DNA of 64,000 bases from Acidithiobacillus sp. HP-2 (GTDB lineage: Bacteria; Pseudomonadota; Gammaproteobacteria; Acidithiobacillales; Acidithiobacillaceae): assembly GCF_015100155.1 (NCBI RefSeq), contig NZ_JACKZA010000007.1:1-64000 (forward strand), in the 5' to 3' direction. Positions within the stretch are counted from its first letter, which is position 1, and each line of letters begins with the position of its first letter. The translations under genes were made by a program, and so were the position numbers. The notes under the pieces are model-generated. The model was given only the letters and a program-made list of their open reading frames with translations. It ran no database searches and had not been told where the DNA came from. This document shows, piece by piece, positions 44,933-55,657 of the stretch.

Positions 44933-47421
44933 GGGTTGTCTACTTTTTTACTGGCGCGCTTGCGTGGTGCGGGCGCGGGTTTGTCTACGGAAGTTGCCGA
45001 GACCTTGGCGGTTTTTTTGGCCGTGGTTTTTTTCGCGGGACTTTTCGCTGCCTTGCTGGCGGCTTTGCGCGCTGGAGCTTTGGCGGGTGCGGCGCGTTTT
45101 TCCCGGGGAGGAGGCGGCGTATAGTCCACCAGCAGTGCTGCAATTTCCGCTTCGCTGGCAGTCACCTGAAAATGGAATCCGCATTCTGGCTGGGGACAGG
45201 CGAGCTGCTCACCCAGTCGTTTTCCACTTTTTTCGATCATGATCGGCCAGGCACAACGTGGACAGGCTTTGGCCACCGGAGGCCCCCAGACAGCATAAGT
45301 GCATTTCGGATAGGTATTACAGGAATAAAATACTTTGCCATAACGACTGCGCTTTTCTACCAGTTCGCCTTCTCCACATTGAGGACAGGTGACGCCGGAA
45401 GACTTGGGCTGGGTCAACGGTTCAATGTGCTTACATTCCGGATAACCACTGCAGGAAATAAAGCGCCCGTAGCGACCGGTTTTATAGACCAGGGGTTTTC
45501 CGCAGTCGGGACAGTCGCGTCCAACTGGTTCAGGGGCTTCCCGGGGCCCGTCCACAGGACGGGTGTACTTGCAATCGGGGTATCCTGAACAGGCGACAAA
45601 ACGACCATGCCGTCCAAGGCGCAGAAATAGAGGCTTTCCACATTCCGGACAATTTTCGTCCATGGCTTCGCTGGTGGCTTCGGCGCGACTGACGTTGGCT
45701 TTTTCATCCAGCAAGGAGCGAAATGGTCCCCAAAATTCGTTCAGTACCGGCCGCCATTGCTTTTCGCCTCGGGAGATGGCATCCAGCTCATCTTCCATAC
45801 CTGCGGTAAAGTTGTAGTCCACATAACGCTCAAAATGATTGGACAGGAAGCGTCCAACGACTCTGCCCAGATCAGTGGGCCTAAAGCGACGTTGTTCCGT
45901 TTCTACATATTCGCGATTTTGCAGGGTCTGGATAATGCTGGCGTAAGTAGAGGGCCTCCCGATGCCGTGGGCTTCCAGAGTTTTTACCAGCGTCGCATCA
46001 CTGTAGCGGGGTGGCGGTTCGGTAAAATGCTGTTCCGGATCTACGGCCTGGACTTGCGGCTGGTCGCCTTGTTCCAGAGGCGGGAGAATACGGTTGTTTT
46101 CATCTTCGTCCGCATCGTCTTTCCCTTCCAGATAAACCGCCATGAAGCCAGGAAAAGTAACGGTCGAACCGTTGGCACGCAGCGTCCAGTGGGTCCCGGC
46201 ATCCATGTCCACAGCGACCATATCCAGGCGGGCCGGGGCCATCTGACAGGCGACGCTGCGTTTCCAGATCAGATCATAGAGCCGCCACAAATCCTTTTCG
46301 AGAATACCCTGCAGCATTTCCGGAGTCCGGCTGATGTCCGTCGGGCGGACGGCTTCATGCGCTTCCTGGGCATTTTTGGTTTTGGTTTTGTAACGGCGCG
46401 GGCTTTCCGGTACAAATTCATGACCATAATGCCCGTCGATGAAACCGCGAATATCGGCAATGGCTTCTTCGGAAAGATTGACGGCATCCGTACGCATGTA
46501 ACTGATCAGGCCGACGGTTTCACTTCCAATGTTTATGCCTTCATAAAGCTGCTGGGCGACGCGCATGGTGCGGCTGGCGTTGAACCCCAGTTTACGGGAG
46601 GCTTCCTGCTGCAGGGTAGACGTTGTAAAAGGAGCGGCAGGCTGACGTTGCCGGCTTTTACGCTCCACTTCGCGGACCTGAAGTGGTTGCTGCTGCATAT
46701 CCGCTTCCATACCGCTGCGTATGGATTCTGCCTGGGTTTCATTGTTGATATCAAATTGTTCCAGTTTTTTGTTTTGCCAGTGCGTCAAACGCCCGGAAAA
46801 CTCATTGTCGGCGTGCAGCAGGCGTGCCGCAATCGTCCAATATTCCTGGCTGACAAAAGCTTCAATTTCATCTTCCCGCTCGCAGATCAGACGCAGGGCG
46901 GCACTTTGCACCCGACCGGCAGAAAGGCCGGGACGCACTTTGCGCCACAGCAGCGGCGACAAATTGAAGCCCACCAGATAGTCCAGGGCGCGCCGGGCCT
47001 GTTGGGCATTGACCAGATCCATGGCGATTTCGCGGGGATTGGCAATGGCTTCCTGTACGGCCTTTTTGGTGATTTCGTGAAAAACCACGCGCTGGGCGGG
47101 CTTGTTTCCCAACTGCTTGCGCTCGCGCAGCAGTTCTACCAAATGCCAGGAAATGGCCTCACCTTCGCGGTCCGGATCGGTGGCGAGCCAGAGTTTATCA
47201 GCCTTGCGCAATGCCTTGATAATGGCCTCTACATGCCGTTCATTGCGCTCGATGGCTTCATAGCGCATGGCAAAATCCTGCTCAGGATCAACGGCCCCTT
47301 CTTTGGGGCGAAGATCACGAACGTGACCATAAGAGGCCAGAACTTCAAAATCATCCCCGAGATATTTCTGGATGGTTTTGGCTTTGGCAGGAGATTCGAC
47401 AATTACGAGCTGATGGGCCAT
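44929..47421 (-). CDS. topA: DNA topoisomerase I
   Basis: An 830-residue type IA enzyme. TOPRIM ([24 protein letters not shown]), active Tyr in [13 protein letters not shown], and four C-terminal zinc-finger-like modules (CPECGKPLF..., CPDCGKPL..., CPQCGEGEL..., CPRCAWPI...) are visible. A Lys/Ala-rich tail follows ([10 protein letters not shown]). It ends four bases into fdxA. Confidence 0.96.
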   Translation of the reverse strand: MAHQLVIVESPAKAKTIQKYLGDDFEVLASYGHVRDLRPKEGAVDPEQDFAMRYEAIERNERHVEAIIKALRKADKLWLATDPDREGEAISWHLVELLRERKQLGNKPAQRVVFHEITKKAVQEAIANPREIAMDLVNAQQARRALDYLVGFNLSPLLWRKVRPGLSAGRVQSAALRLICEREDEIEAFVSQEYWTIAARLLHADNEFSGRLTHWQNKKLEQFDINNETQAESIRSGMEADMQQQPLQVREVERKSRQRQPAAPFTTSTLQQEASRKLGFNASRTMRVAQQLYEGINIGSETVGLISYMRTDAVNLSEEAIADIRGFIDGHYGHEFVPESPRRYKTKTKNAQEAHEAVRPTDISRTPEMLQGILEKDLWRLYDLIWKRSVACQMAPARLDMVAVDMDAGTHWTLRANGSTVTFPGFMAVYLEGKDDADEDENNRILPPLEQGDQPQVQAVDPEQHFTEPPPRYSDATLVKTLEAHGIGRPSTYASIIQTLQNREYVETEQRRFRPTDLGRVVGRFLSNHFERYVDYNFTAGMEDELDAISRGEKQWRPVLNEFWGPFRSLLDEKANVSRAEATSEAMDENCPECGKPLFLRLGRHGRFVACSGYPDCKYTRPVDGPREAPEPVGRDCPDCGKPLVYKTGRYGRFISCSGYPECKHIEPLTQPKSSGVTCPQCGEGELVEKRSRYGKVFYSCNTYPKCTYAVWGPPVAKACPRCAWPIMIEKSGKRLGEQLACPQPECGFHFQVTASEAEIAALLVDYTPPPPREKRAAPAKAPARKAASKAAKSPAKKTTAKKTAKVSATSVDKPAPAPRKRASKKVDNP

Positions 47422-47424
47422 AGG

Positions 47425-47862
47425 TCAGTGCAGTATCCGGGTTCCGTCTGTGTCCAGTAAGGCATCTACCCAGAGTGCTTCCGGGCCGGGATCGTTGGCC
47501 ATTACCATGAAGGCAACCCAGTCAAGGGTTTCCATATCCATATCCTCAAGGTCGAGGGCCAGTAAACGATCAATGATCCGCTCCCGCATGGCGCCGTTAA
47601 TGACGCCCAGGCGCTCCCAGTCATGCAGTTGACCGCGTGCTGCCACAGAAAGATTCTGCAGCTCATAGGGATGATAGGCGCGCAGCGCTCGGGGGCTGGT
47701 ATCTTCCTGTTCTTCAACGGCAAAACCTTCCATCCAGTCGAGGGCGCGCTGAATGTCCGCGTCGGGAAAACCCACGGCACGAAGATGATCTTCGATGACC
47801 GCGTCGTCTTCGTCGTCGAGGTGATCCAGTAGGTATGTAATTATGTCTATGACGTCTTCCAT
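47425..47862 (-). CDS. smg: Smg/DUF494 family protein
   Basis: A 145-residue acidic protein with the Smg pattern: VIDIITYLLDHL at the N-terminus, ERIIDRLLALD and LDWVAFMVM. It sits between dprA and topA, the conserved genomic position of smg. Function is not well defined. Ten bases after dprA. Confidence 0.92.
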   Translation of the reverse strand: MEDVIDIITYLLDHLDDEDDAVIEDHLRAVGFPDADIQRALDWMEGFAVEEQEDTSPRALRAYHPYELQNLSVAARGQLHDWERLGVINGAMRERIIDRLLALDLEDMDMETLDWVAFMVMANDPGPEALWVDALLDTDGTRILH

Positions 47863-47872
47863 GCCAGAGCCT

Positions 47873-48970
47873 TCAGGGTGCAGGAGGGAGGCGACAGAAC
47901 CGGCCGCCGGGGCTGGCCGTGAGGTAACCTGATATTTCCATTTCCAAGAGGATGGCCGAAAGCTCGCCCAGCGTCAATCCACAACGCGCAGCAATTTCTT
48001 CTGTTGTCAGAGGATCAAAGTCCATGGCTGCCCAGACTTTCGCCTGATGGGGATCGTCAGGTTGCCAATGATCCGCTGCTGTTACCGGTCGGGCCTGGCA
48101 TAATGCGCCAAATAGCGGCCCCAGCTCGCTCAACACATCCCCGGCACTTTCCACCAGTTTGGCACCGTCACGAATCAGACGATGCGGACCCCGGGACAGC
48201 GGCGAGTGGATTGAACCGGGTACCGCAAATACTTCTCGCCCCTGTTCCATAGCCAGGCGGGCAGTAATCAGGGAGCCACTGTTTTCCGCCGCCTCAACAA
48301 TCAGTACCCCCAGACTGAGCCCGCTGATGATGCGGTTGCGACGCGGAAACAGGCCATTATGTGGTCCGGTTTCCGGGGCCTGTTCACTGACGAGCAGGCC
48401 ATGCTCGATAATCTGGTGCGCCAACTGTAAATGCGTGCGCGGATAAATCAGATCGGCGCCGGTGCCCAGTACGGCAACAGTGCCACTGACCAGAGCACCA
48501 CGATGGGCCGCAGCATCAATACCCAAGGCCAGGCCGCTAGTGATGATCAGTCCGGTTTCACCAAGACTGCGGGCGAAGGCTTCTGCAGTAGCTGCCCCCA
48601 AAGCCGTTGCCGAGCGGCTGCCGACAATGGCCAGCATGGGCTGGCTCAGACAGGAACGCTGTCCCCGAATAAACAACAGGGGCGGTGGGTCGGGAATTTG
48701 CCGCAGCAAAGGCGGATAATCGGGATCCGTCCAGCGACATAAATCCGTATCGGGACTATTCAGCCAGCGCCGGTCAGCAGGACGGATAAGGTCTTCGGGG
48801 TCTTTTTGTAAGGCCTGAATCTGCTTTGCGGACAAACCGAGGTCCTGCAACAGGCCGGCACCCGTTTGAAAGCAGGCGGCAGCATGGCTAAATCGCGCCA
48901 GTAAAGCCTGTTGGCGCTGTGGCCCCAAACCGTTAATTCGGCAAAGTGCCAGCCAGGCGGCATCAGACAT
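47873..48970 (-). CDS. dprA: DNA processing protein DprA
   Basis: A 365-residue Rossmann protein loading RecA on incoming DNA in transformation. MLAIVGSRSATALG, GLALGIDAAAHRGAL, GTGADLIYPRTHLQLA and FPRRNRIISGLSLGVLIVEAAENSGSL are the DprA core. The C-terminal winged-helix (LTTEEIAARCGLTLGELSAIL) is present. ATG overlaps the LysM stop by one base. Confidence 0.95.
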   Translation of the reverse strand: MSDAAWLALCRINGLGPQRQQALLARFSHAAACFQTGAGLLQDLGLSAKQIQALQKDPEDLIRPADRRWLNSPDTDLCRWTDPDYPPLLRQIPDPPPLLFIRGQRSCLSQPMLAIVGSRSATALGAATAEAFARSLGETGLIITSGLALGIDAAAHRGALVSGTVAVLGTGADLIYPRTHLQLAHQIIEHGLLVSEQAPETGPHNGLFPRRNRIISGLSLGVLIVEAAENSGSLITARLAMEQGREVFAVPGSIHSPLSRGPHRLIRDGAKLVESAGDVLSELGPLFGALCQARPVTAADHWQPDDPHQAKVWAAMDFDPLTTEEIAARCGLTLGELSAILLEMEISGYLTASPGGRFCRLPPAP

Positions 48971-50037
48971 TATTTTTGCACTGTGCCATCGGCTGAGGCA
49001 GGACTGTGGATTTCATCACCCACACGAATGCTCCGACTGGCCATGGTGATGACCGCATAGGAAACCGAGGGGAAAACCCGGAACACCATGATATTGCCGA
49101 TAGTTTGGTCCGGCAGTACAAAGGCCTTGCCGGTAACCGCATTGGTCGTTACCCCGCTGTGCTGGATCTGCAGGATATTACCGGGCTTGAGATCATCCCG
49201 GGCACCCCGATCAATAATGACTACCTGGCCGACGGTCAGCGCCGGGTTCCCATCCAGTTGGCCAATGATATGACCCGCGACAGTATGGAGGGGTGCACTG
49301 GGAAAATAATGAGGGATTGCCGTTGTGACGACGGGTACCAGGCGTGCACCAAGATCAATTTCTTTGCGGAGTTTGGTGATTTGCACCGCAGCGTGATGAC
49401 CACTCTGCGTTACCGTCACTTGCCCCAGGTCTTCCAGAGCATAGCCCAAAGAACGATGGGTTTTGGCCTGGAATAACTCTGGCCCCAGAGTGACGACTTG
49501 GTAGCGGCTGCCAACAGGGGCCTTTTCCAGGCCGACCGTGTAGAGCGTATTTCCGGTTACATAGGTGGGTCTTTGCTTGGCGGCTGCAGCCAGATAAGGC
49601 AGTTGCGCGAAGACTTTTTTACTGTCGATTACTCCGGGAGTACCGAGAAAGGGCATCACTTCACCAGTAGAAACCGAGGGTATGGCATCTTTCGACATTT
49701 GCGGACGCAGCTCCACAAAATTGGTTCCGTTTTCACTGAAAGACGATGCGAGACCCAGTTCGGGTTCACCATTGGCCCCATAGTGGATGACAATGCGATC
49801 ACCGGGATAAATCAGGTTGGGGTTTTGAATGTAGGGATTTTTGTGCCATATCTGTGGCCACTGCCAGGGGTGAACCAGAAAATGGCCGGCAATGCCCCAG
49901 AGGGTATCTCCAGGTTTTACGGTATAACCTTGTTGTGTGCGCAGTTGAATCCCGGCAGGCGCCGCCTGGGCCATTACCGGAGCCAGGGCGCTCAGGCCGA
50001 GGGTAAAAACAAGGTTGCGCCATATGTGGTTGTGCAT
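48970..50037 (-). CDS. Secreted LysM-domain protein
   Basis: A 355-residue protein with signal peptide (LVFTLGLSALAPVMAQA) and one LysM domain (about 38-85: YTVKPGDTLWGIAGHFLVHPWQWPQIW, NPNLIYPGDRIVI), which binds peptidoglycan. The remaining about 260 residues have no name known to me. It lies upstream of dprA and divergent from def, a common place for this protein in proteobacteria. Confidence 0.88.
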   Translation of the reverse strand: MHNHIWRNLVFTLGLSALAPVMAQAAPAGIQLRTQQGYTVKPGDTLWGIAGHFLVHPWQWPQIWHKNPYIQNPNLIYPGDRIVIHYGANGEPELGLASSFSENGTNFVELRPQMSKDAIPSVSTGEVMPFLGTPGVIDSKKVFAQLPYLAAAAKQRPTYVTGNTLYTVGLEKAPVGSRYQVVTLGPELFQAKTHRSLGYALEDLGQVTVTQSGHHAAVQITKLRKEIDLGARLVPVVTTAIPHYFPSAPLHTVAGHIIGQLDGNPALTVGQVVIIDRGARDDLKPGNILQIQHSGVTTNAVTGKAFVLPDQTIGNIMVFRVFPSVSYAVITMASRSIRVGDEIHSPASADGTVQK

Positions 50038-50127
50038 GTAATGATCTCCGCTGGACTTCCGCAGGGGATAGTATTAGTCCAAGATACGTTTTTTGCCGGA
50101 TAGCCCTTCATTAATTTGGTGGTAAAA

Positions 50128-50631
50128 ATGTCGCTCCTGAAAATACTCGAATTTCCCGATCAGCGCCTCAAGAATATGGCGCAGCCTATTGTCCGGGTGG
50201 ACAAGCAGGTCCAGCAGCTTGCCGATGACATGGCGGAAACCATGTACGATGCTCCGGGGATCGGTTTGGCGGCTCCTCAGGTGGCCGCCGGACAACGCCT
50301 GATTGTCGTGGATGTTTCTGAAAATCGCAATGATTTGATGGTCCTGGTGAACCCCGAGATCATCGCCCATAGTGGCGAGGAAGAAATGAAAGAAGGTTGT
50401 CTGTCGGTTCCCGGTGTTCTGGAAACGGTTCGGCGGGCCGAAAAAATTACCCTGCGGGCAACGACGGTGCAGGGGAAACTCATCGAACTCGAAGCTGATG
50501 GCCTGCTGGCGGTGTGCATACAGCATGAAATTGATCATCTCAATGGCACCTTGTTTGTGGATCATCTGTCGCGCCTGAAACAGAATCTGATCCGTCGCAA
50601 GGCGGAAAAGCGGGTGCGTCAGGGTGAGTAA
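50128..50631 (+). CDS. def: Peptide deformylase
   Basis: A 167-residue metalloenzyme removing N-formyl groups. Three motifs: [21 protein letters not shown] and [17 protein letters not shown] at 50128 ([11 protein letters not shown]) is used. It heads def-fmt-rsmB-DUF4390-ntrY-ntrX. Confidence 0.96.
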   Translation: MSLLKILEFPDQRLKNMAQPIVRVDKQVQQLADDMAETMYDAPGIGLAAPQVAAGQRLIVVDVSENRNDLMVLVNPEIIAHSGEEEMKEGCLSVPGVLETVRRAEKITLRATTVQGKLIELEADGLLAVCIQHEIDHLNGTLFVDHLSRLKQNLIRRKAEKRVRQGE

Positions 50632-51559
50632 ACGCATTGTTTTTGCGGGAACTCCCGAATTCGCCCGCATTGTTCTTGAAGAATTACTGGCCGGTCCGGA
50701 AGTTCTGGTAGGGGTGTTGACGCAGCCCGACCGGCCTGCCGGGCGCGGCCGCCATCTGCAGGAAAGCCCGGTCAAGCAATTGGCCAGAGAGACGGGTATT
50801 CCGGTTTTTCAGCCGGAGTCCTGCAAAACTCCCGAGGCTCTGGATTTGCTGCGCAGTCTGCAAGCGGATCTCCTGATTGTCGTGGCCTATGGACAGATAC
50901 TTCCGCAGGCAGTTCTCGATATACCCCGCCTTGGCGCCATTAATGTACACGCGAGTCTGTTACCCGCCTGGCGGGGGGCAGCCCCCATTGCCCGCGCCAT
51001 TGCTGCCGGAGACGCGGAAAGCGGGGTGGCCATTATGCAAATGGAAGCCGGGCTGGATTCTGGACCGGTGCTGAACGTACTTACCTGTCCCATACATCCT
51101 GAAGACACGGCGGCCAGCCTCCATGATCGTCTGGCACTTCTCGGCAAAGCCGCCTTGCGGCAGGCCCTGGACGCGCTGTGGGCAGGGACCGCAACAGCCC
51201 TGGTTCAGGATGAAAGCCGGGTAAGCTACGCGCGTAAGCTGAAGAAAGAAGAAGCCTTGCTGGACTGGCGGCTTCCCGCTGCAACGCTGGACCGTCAGGT
51301 GCGTGCCTTTAATCCCAGCCCCATTGCGCATACGCTGTTTCGGGAGAAAGGACTGCGCGTCTGGCAATCCAGACCGATAGCGACAACGGTGGATATTGCG
51401 CCAGGAAGCATCACCGCCATCCACAAGGAGAGTTTCACGGTAGCCTGTGGTGACGGGCAACTCGAATTGTTGCTTTTGCAACCGGCGGGCAAGGGAAAAC
51501 TCAGCGCGGGAGATTTCATCCGTGGGTATCATCCTGCACAGGGAGAAAAGTTGGGATGA
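50624..51559 (+). CDS. fmt: Methionyl-tRNA formyltransferase
   Basis: A 311-residue enzyme making initiator fMet-t[18 protein letters not shown], the formyl-folate site [12 protein letters not shown], and [15 protein letters not shown] identify it. GTG start at 50624 overlaps def by eight bases; the stop overlaps rsmB by four. Confidence 0.96.
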   Translation: MSKRIVFAGTPEFARIVLEELLAGPEVLVGVLTQPDRPAGRGRHLQESPVKQLARETGIPVFQPESCKTPEALDLLRSLQADLLIVVAYGQILPQAVLDIPRLGAINVHASLLPAWRGAAPIARAIAAGDAESGVAIMQMEAGLDSGPVLNVLTCPIHPEDTAASLHDRLALLGKAALRQALDALWAGTATALVQDESRVSYARKLKKEEALLDWRLPAATLDRQVRAFNPSPIAHTLFREKGLRVWQSRPIATTVDIAPGSITAIHKESFTVACGDGQLELLLLQPAGKGKLSAGDFIRGYHPAQGEKLG

Positions 51560-52854
51560 GTAAAAAACCAAATCACCATGGAGACCCCGGCATGCCCGGC
51601 GGAACCCTGCTGCGGCAAGCGGCCATCAAGGTATTGCAAGCCGTGGATGAAGGAGAAAAAGTGGATCAGGCCCTGGCCGCTACGACAGTCAGCGGCCCGG
51701 AGCGCGCCACGTTGCAATGGCTGGTGCTGGGAACCTTACGGGAATATCTGTTGCTGCAGAAATTATCCGGATTACTGCTGCGCAAAAGCTGGCGGGAAGA
51801 AGACCGGAATCTGGGTTTTCTTCTGCATCTGGCACTTTTTGAATTGCGGCATGGCCAGCGTCCCGCTTTTGCGGTGGTGAACGATTGGGTGGAGATGGTC
51901 GAAACCCTCCAGAAAACCTGGGCTAAGGGTCTGATGAATGCGGTTTTGCGCCGCTTTCTGCGTGAACGTGAAGCCCTGGAAGCGCAACTAGCGGATCCTG
52001 ATCTGGGTCATCCGGCCTGGCTGGCCGCGCGCCTCAGGGAAGCCTATCCCGAACAATGGCCAGCCATAGCCGCCGCCAACAATCGTCCCGCACCCCTCTG
52101 GCTGCGCGTCAATACGCAGCGGGTCAGCCCGGGAAACTACCGCGAGTTGCTGCTGGCACAAGGTTTGTCCTGTCATGGAGTGGACTGGAGTGACGCCGCC
52201 CTTTGTCTTCCCGAAAGCATTCCGGTCGCCACGCTTCCGGGTTGGGACGCGGGCTGGGTGGCCGTGCAGGATGCGGCGGCCCAGATGGCCGCGCACATTC
52301 TGGCTCCCCAATCCGAAGAACGAATACTGGATGCTTGTGCTGCACCGGGAGGAAAAACCGCGCATCTTTGGGCATTGGGCGCACGCCGTCTGGATGCCTT
52401 GGACCGCTCTGCAGAACGCCTCCAGAAATTACGGGAAGCGCTATTCCGGCAGGGGGCCATCGCCCATCTGCAGGCTGCCGATGCGGGTGATCCGGAAAGC
52501 TGGTGGAATGGTGAACCGTATGACGCCATTCTCCTGGATGCGCCCTGTACGGGTGTTGGCGTCATTCGCCGGCATCCCGATATCCGCCTGCGCCGCCAGG
52601 CCGAGGACGTCCAGCAGGCCGTGGCCCAACAGCAACGCCTTCTGGAGGCATTATGGGGTTGTTTGCGCCCCGGCGGTCGGCTTCTTTATGCGACCTGTTC
52701 GATTCTGCCCGAAGAAAATCTGTTGCAGATTCGGGCGTTTCTGGCACGCCACGAGGATGCCCGCCAGCAGGCCCATCCCCTCACCGGACAACATTTGCCG
52801 GGTCAGAATGACATGGATGGTTTTTACTATGCCCTCCTGGTGAAAGCTGAATGA
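51556..52854 (+). CDS. rsmB: 16S rRNA m5C967 methyltransferase RsmB
   Basis: A 432-residue methyltransferase. The N-terminal NusB-like domain (about 15-145) precedes the SAM domain: ILDACAAPGGKTAHLW, LLDAPCTGVGVIRRHPDI with the active Cys, and LLYATCSILPEEN. Frame overlaps fmt and the next gene. Confidence 0.95.
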   Translation: MSKKPNHHGDPGMPGGTLLRQAAIKVLQAVDEGEKVDQALAATTVSGPERATLQWLVLGTLREYLLLQKLSGLLLRKSWREEDRNLGFLLHLALFELRHGQRPAFAVVNDWVEMVETLQKTWAKGLMNAVLRRFLREREALEAQLADPDLGHPAWLAARLREAYPEQWPAIAAANNRPAPLWLRVNTQRVSPGNYRELLLAQGLSCHGVDWSDAALCLPESIPVATLPGWDAGWVAVQDAAAQMAAHILAPQSEERILDACAAPGGKTAHLWALGARRLDALDRSAERLQKLREALFRQGAIAHLQAADAGDPESWWNGEPYDAILLDAPCTGVGVIRRHPDIRLRRQAEDVQQAVAQQQRLLEALWGCLRPGGRLLYATCSILPEENLLQIRAFLARHEDARQQAHPLTGQHLPGQNDMDGFYYALLVKAE

Positions 52855-53456
52855 CCCCTGTGCTGGTTTCTGCGCGGGCGGGTGGCATGATGCGCAAGCG
52901 CGGCGCGGTTTTGCTGGGCCTGATCCTGGGCTTGTGGTGTTTTGTGGGTTCTGGCTGGGCTTTGGCAGGTACCGCGTTTCACGTGGAACAGTTACAGGTC
53001 GCGCCAGAAATGAACCGGGTGAAAATCAATGCTCAGGTGCAAATCACTAAAGAAGACCTGCTGCAGGAAATTCTCGATCAGGGCCAGACCCTGATCTGGG
53101 TCGTAAAAGCGGAATGGCGGGAACCCGAACCATTTTCCTTTATTACCGGTCTGGGCACCCATGCGCAAAAAGAAGCCCGCTGGCAAATTCACTATTATCC
53201 GCTGACCAATCAATACGCACTGAAAAATGCATCAGGCACCATGCGCTTATTCAATCATTGGCAGGATGTTGTCAGCGTCCTGAAGCAGATTCATGATTTC
53301 GAGTTGCCTTTGCAACAGGGCGCGGCACGGGGACAGGTAGCGCTGCGGGTTTATGTGGATATACAGGCTCTGCCTGTCCCTCTGCGCCTGCGTGCATTGC
53401 TGGATCACTGGAAACTGGAGTCCCCATGGACCGTCAGCGCGCTCCTTTCAAACTGA
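52851..53456 (+). CDS. DUF4390 exported protein
   Basis: A 201-residue protein with a hydrophobic signal (GAVLLGLILGLWCFVGSGWALA) and the DUF4390 core (RVKINAQVQI, ALKNASGTMRLFNHW). It usually precedes ntrY-ntrX, suggesting an envelope role in that system, but function is unknown. ATG 52851 overlaps rsmB; ATG 52887 is possible. Confidence 0.8.
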   Translation: MTPVLVSARAGGMMRKRGAVLLGLILGLWCFVGSGWALAGTAFHVEQLQVAPEMNRVKINAQVQITKEDLLQEILDQGQTLIWVVKAEWREPEPFSFITGLGTHAQKEARWQIHYYPLTNQYALKNASGTMRLFNHWQDVVSVLKQIHDFELPLQQGAARGQVALRVYVDIQALPVPLRLRALLDHWKLESPWTVSALLSN

Positions 53457-55636
53457 GAAACTGGTTACGCGCCCTCAGTGCCGGCGCGGCGCCGGAACGC
53501 CAGAAGGTTGGCCCGCGCTGGGGTGCCATTTTATTGCTTCTGGCCATTTTAGGCTTTCTGGCGATCAATTTTTTTACCAGCGCGGGCGGGCCCCTGAGCC
53601 GCTATTTTGTCCCTATGCTGGTCATTTCAGCAGGCATCGTCCTTTTTTTGCTGGTTTTGGTGCTGGTTTCCGTGGTGGCGCTATTGGTCCGGCTGCGTCG
53701 GGGAGAAGTAGGCAGTCAGCTCGCCACGCGTTTGGTGATCATCATCACCCTGTTGAGTTTTCTGCCTGCGGCCGTGGTTTTCGGATTTTCCTGGCAGTAT
53801 CTGAATCGGGGGGTCGATTCCTGGTTTAGTTCGGCCGTGCAAAGTGCTCTGGACCAGGCTTTGAATGTAGCCAAGGCCGGCATTGACCGTTATCGCAATT
53901 CGACGCTGCTGGCTGCCGAGAGCATCGCCCAGGCTTTGGTGGGTGAATCAGATAGTAACGCCATCCTCACCGTCATTGCCTTGCGTGATCAGTACCATTT
54001 GAGCAGTGTCACCCTGTTTTCTAGTGATAACCGGATTATTGCCACCAGCAGTAATAATCTGGCCCTGGCACCGCGCCTGCCGCGTCAGGAAATCCTGTCT
54101 GATGAAGGGCATCCAACCGCAAATATTGAGCCTGAAGCAGATGGCAGCCTGCTGGTCAAGGCGCTGATTCCCGTTCTGAGCCCACATCTGGGTGAAAGTA
54201 ACCGCATGCTCTATGTGGAGCAGCCCATTCCCGAACAGCTCACCAAGGCGGCAGAAGCCGTACAGGTGGCTTATACCCGCTACCATCAGCTCATGCTGAT
54301 GCGTGAGCCCATGAAAACGGCTTTTCAGCTCAGTCTGGCCGTAGCGCTGCTCCTGGCGGTTTTATCTGCCGTGTGGATGGGGCTGCACCTGGCCCGTCGT
54401 CTGACGGCCCCAATTGCCCGGCTGGCTGCAGGCACCCAGGCCGTAGCCCGAGGCGAATTTATCCCCCTGCAAACCATTGCCAGTCAGGATGAGTTAGGCG
54501 TTTTGCTGCACTCCTTCAACAATATGACGCGCCAGCTTGCCCGTGCCAAACAGCAGGCGGCCGCCGCTCAGGAGCAGGCAGAGCAGCGCCGGCTCTATCT
54601 GGAAACCATGTTGGGACAGTTATCCAGCGGTATTCTCACCTTTGATGGCGAGCATTGTCTGGCAGAAATCAATGCGGCAGCTGTCCAGATTCTGCAGGAA
54701 GATTTACCCAAGGGTCGGGCTTTGCAAGAACTGCAGGATGGGGCCATTCTCGAACCGCTCTGGAAGCTGGTGACCGAGTGGGTGGAGCATCCCCGCACCG
54801 GTATGCAAAAAGAGCTGCAGCTGGAACGCAGTGATGGGCCGCAAACCCTGATTGTGCATGGAGCGCAATTTGCCGACGAAGCCGGCAGTAAAGGCTTTGT
54901 TCTGGTGTTTGATGACATCAGCACCCTGGTTTCCGCCCAGCGTAGCGCCGCCTGGAGCGAGGTAGCCCGCCGCCTGGCCCATGAAATCAAAAATCCGCTG
55001 ACGCCCATCCAGCTTTCGGCCGAACGGCTGCGCCGCAAATATCTGGAACGTCTGGGTGATGAAGGTGAAACCCTGGATCGGGCGACGCGAACCATCATTC
55101 ATCAGGTGGATGCCCTGAAAGTGCTGGTAGATGCTTTCTCCGAATATGCCCGGCAACCGCAAATCGAGCTTCGGCCGCTGGAGATCAATCCTTTGATTCT
55201 CGATGTTCTGGACCTCTATCGAGGGCAGGAAAACGGTATTGAAATCCGTGCGGAGCTGGCTGCGGATTTGCCCAGTATTCGCGCGGATGTGCATCGCCTG
55301 CGCCAGATTCTCAACAATTTGCTGCGTAACGCCATGGATGCGCTGCAAGGTACGGAACAAGGCCCTGCCGGAAAACATATTCTGATTCGTACCGGCTTGA
55401 CGGACAGCGGCTCGGCAAAGATGCTAGAGTTGAGCGTAATGGATGACGGTCCTGGTTTTCCGGCAGAACTCCTGGCCCGGGTATTTGAGCCCTATGTGAC
55501 CAGCAAGGTCAAAGGCTCGGGCTTGGGCCTTGCCATTGTCCGCCGCATTGTCGAAGAGCATGGCGGAGTGATTGTTGCCGATAATCAGGGCCTTAATGGT
55601 GGCGCGCGGATTGTAATGGATTTCCCCCTGGGTTGA
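53426..55636 (+). CDS. ntrY: NtrY-type membrane sensor histidine kinase
   Basis: A 736-residue kinase. Helices at about 30-50, 55-90 and 100-125 precede a periplasmic part and a fourth helix (about 295-315), then a HAMP region, PAS (about 395-500), HisKA with HEIKNPLTPIQL and the ATPase with NNLLRNAMDAL, DDGPGFP and GSGLGLAIV. It likely phosphorylates NtrX. Overlaps DUF4390 by 31 bases. Confidence 0.93.
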   Translation: MDRQRAPFKLRNWLRALSAGAAPERQKVGPRWGAILLLLAILGFLAINFFTSAGGPLSRYFVPMLVISAGIVLFLLVLVLVSVVALLVRLRRGEVGSQLATRLVIIITLLSFLPAAVVFGFSWQYLNRGVDSWFSSAVQSALDQALNVAKAGIDRYRNSTLLAAESIAQALVGESDSNAILTVIALRDQYHLSSVTLFSSDNRIIATSSNNLALAPRLPRQEILSDEGHPTANIEPEADGSLLVKALIPVLSPHLGESNRMLYVEQPIPEQLTKAAEAVQVAYTRYHQLMLMREPMKTAFQLSLAVALLLAVLSAVWMGLHLARRLTAPIARLAAGTQAVARGEFIPLQTIASQDELGVLLHSFNNMTRQLARAKQQAAAAQEQAEQRRLYLETMLGQLSSGILTFDGEHCLAEINAAAVQILQEDLPKGRALQELQDGAILEPLWKLVTEWVEHPRTGMQKELQLERSDGPQTLIVHGAQFADEAGSKGFVLVFDDISTLVSAQRSAAWSEVARRLAHEIKNPLTPIQLSAERLRRKYLERLGDEGETLDRATRTIIHQVDALKVLVDAFSEYARQPQIELRPLEINPLILDVLDLYRGQENGIEIRAELAADLPSIRADVHRLRQILNNLLRNAMDALQGTEQGPAGKHILIRTGLTDSGSAKMLELSVMDDGPGFPAELLARVFEPYVTSKVKGSGLGLAIVRRIVEEHGGVIVADNQGLNGGARIVMDFPLG

Positions 55637-55657
55637 CCCGGATTTTCTGGAGGTGGC

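Noticed and set aside
45757-47460. 567-codon open frame on the plus strand
   Set aside because: Antisense shadow of topA; no ribosome site or family similarity.
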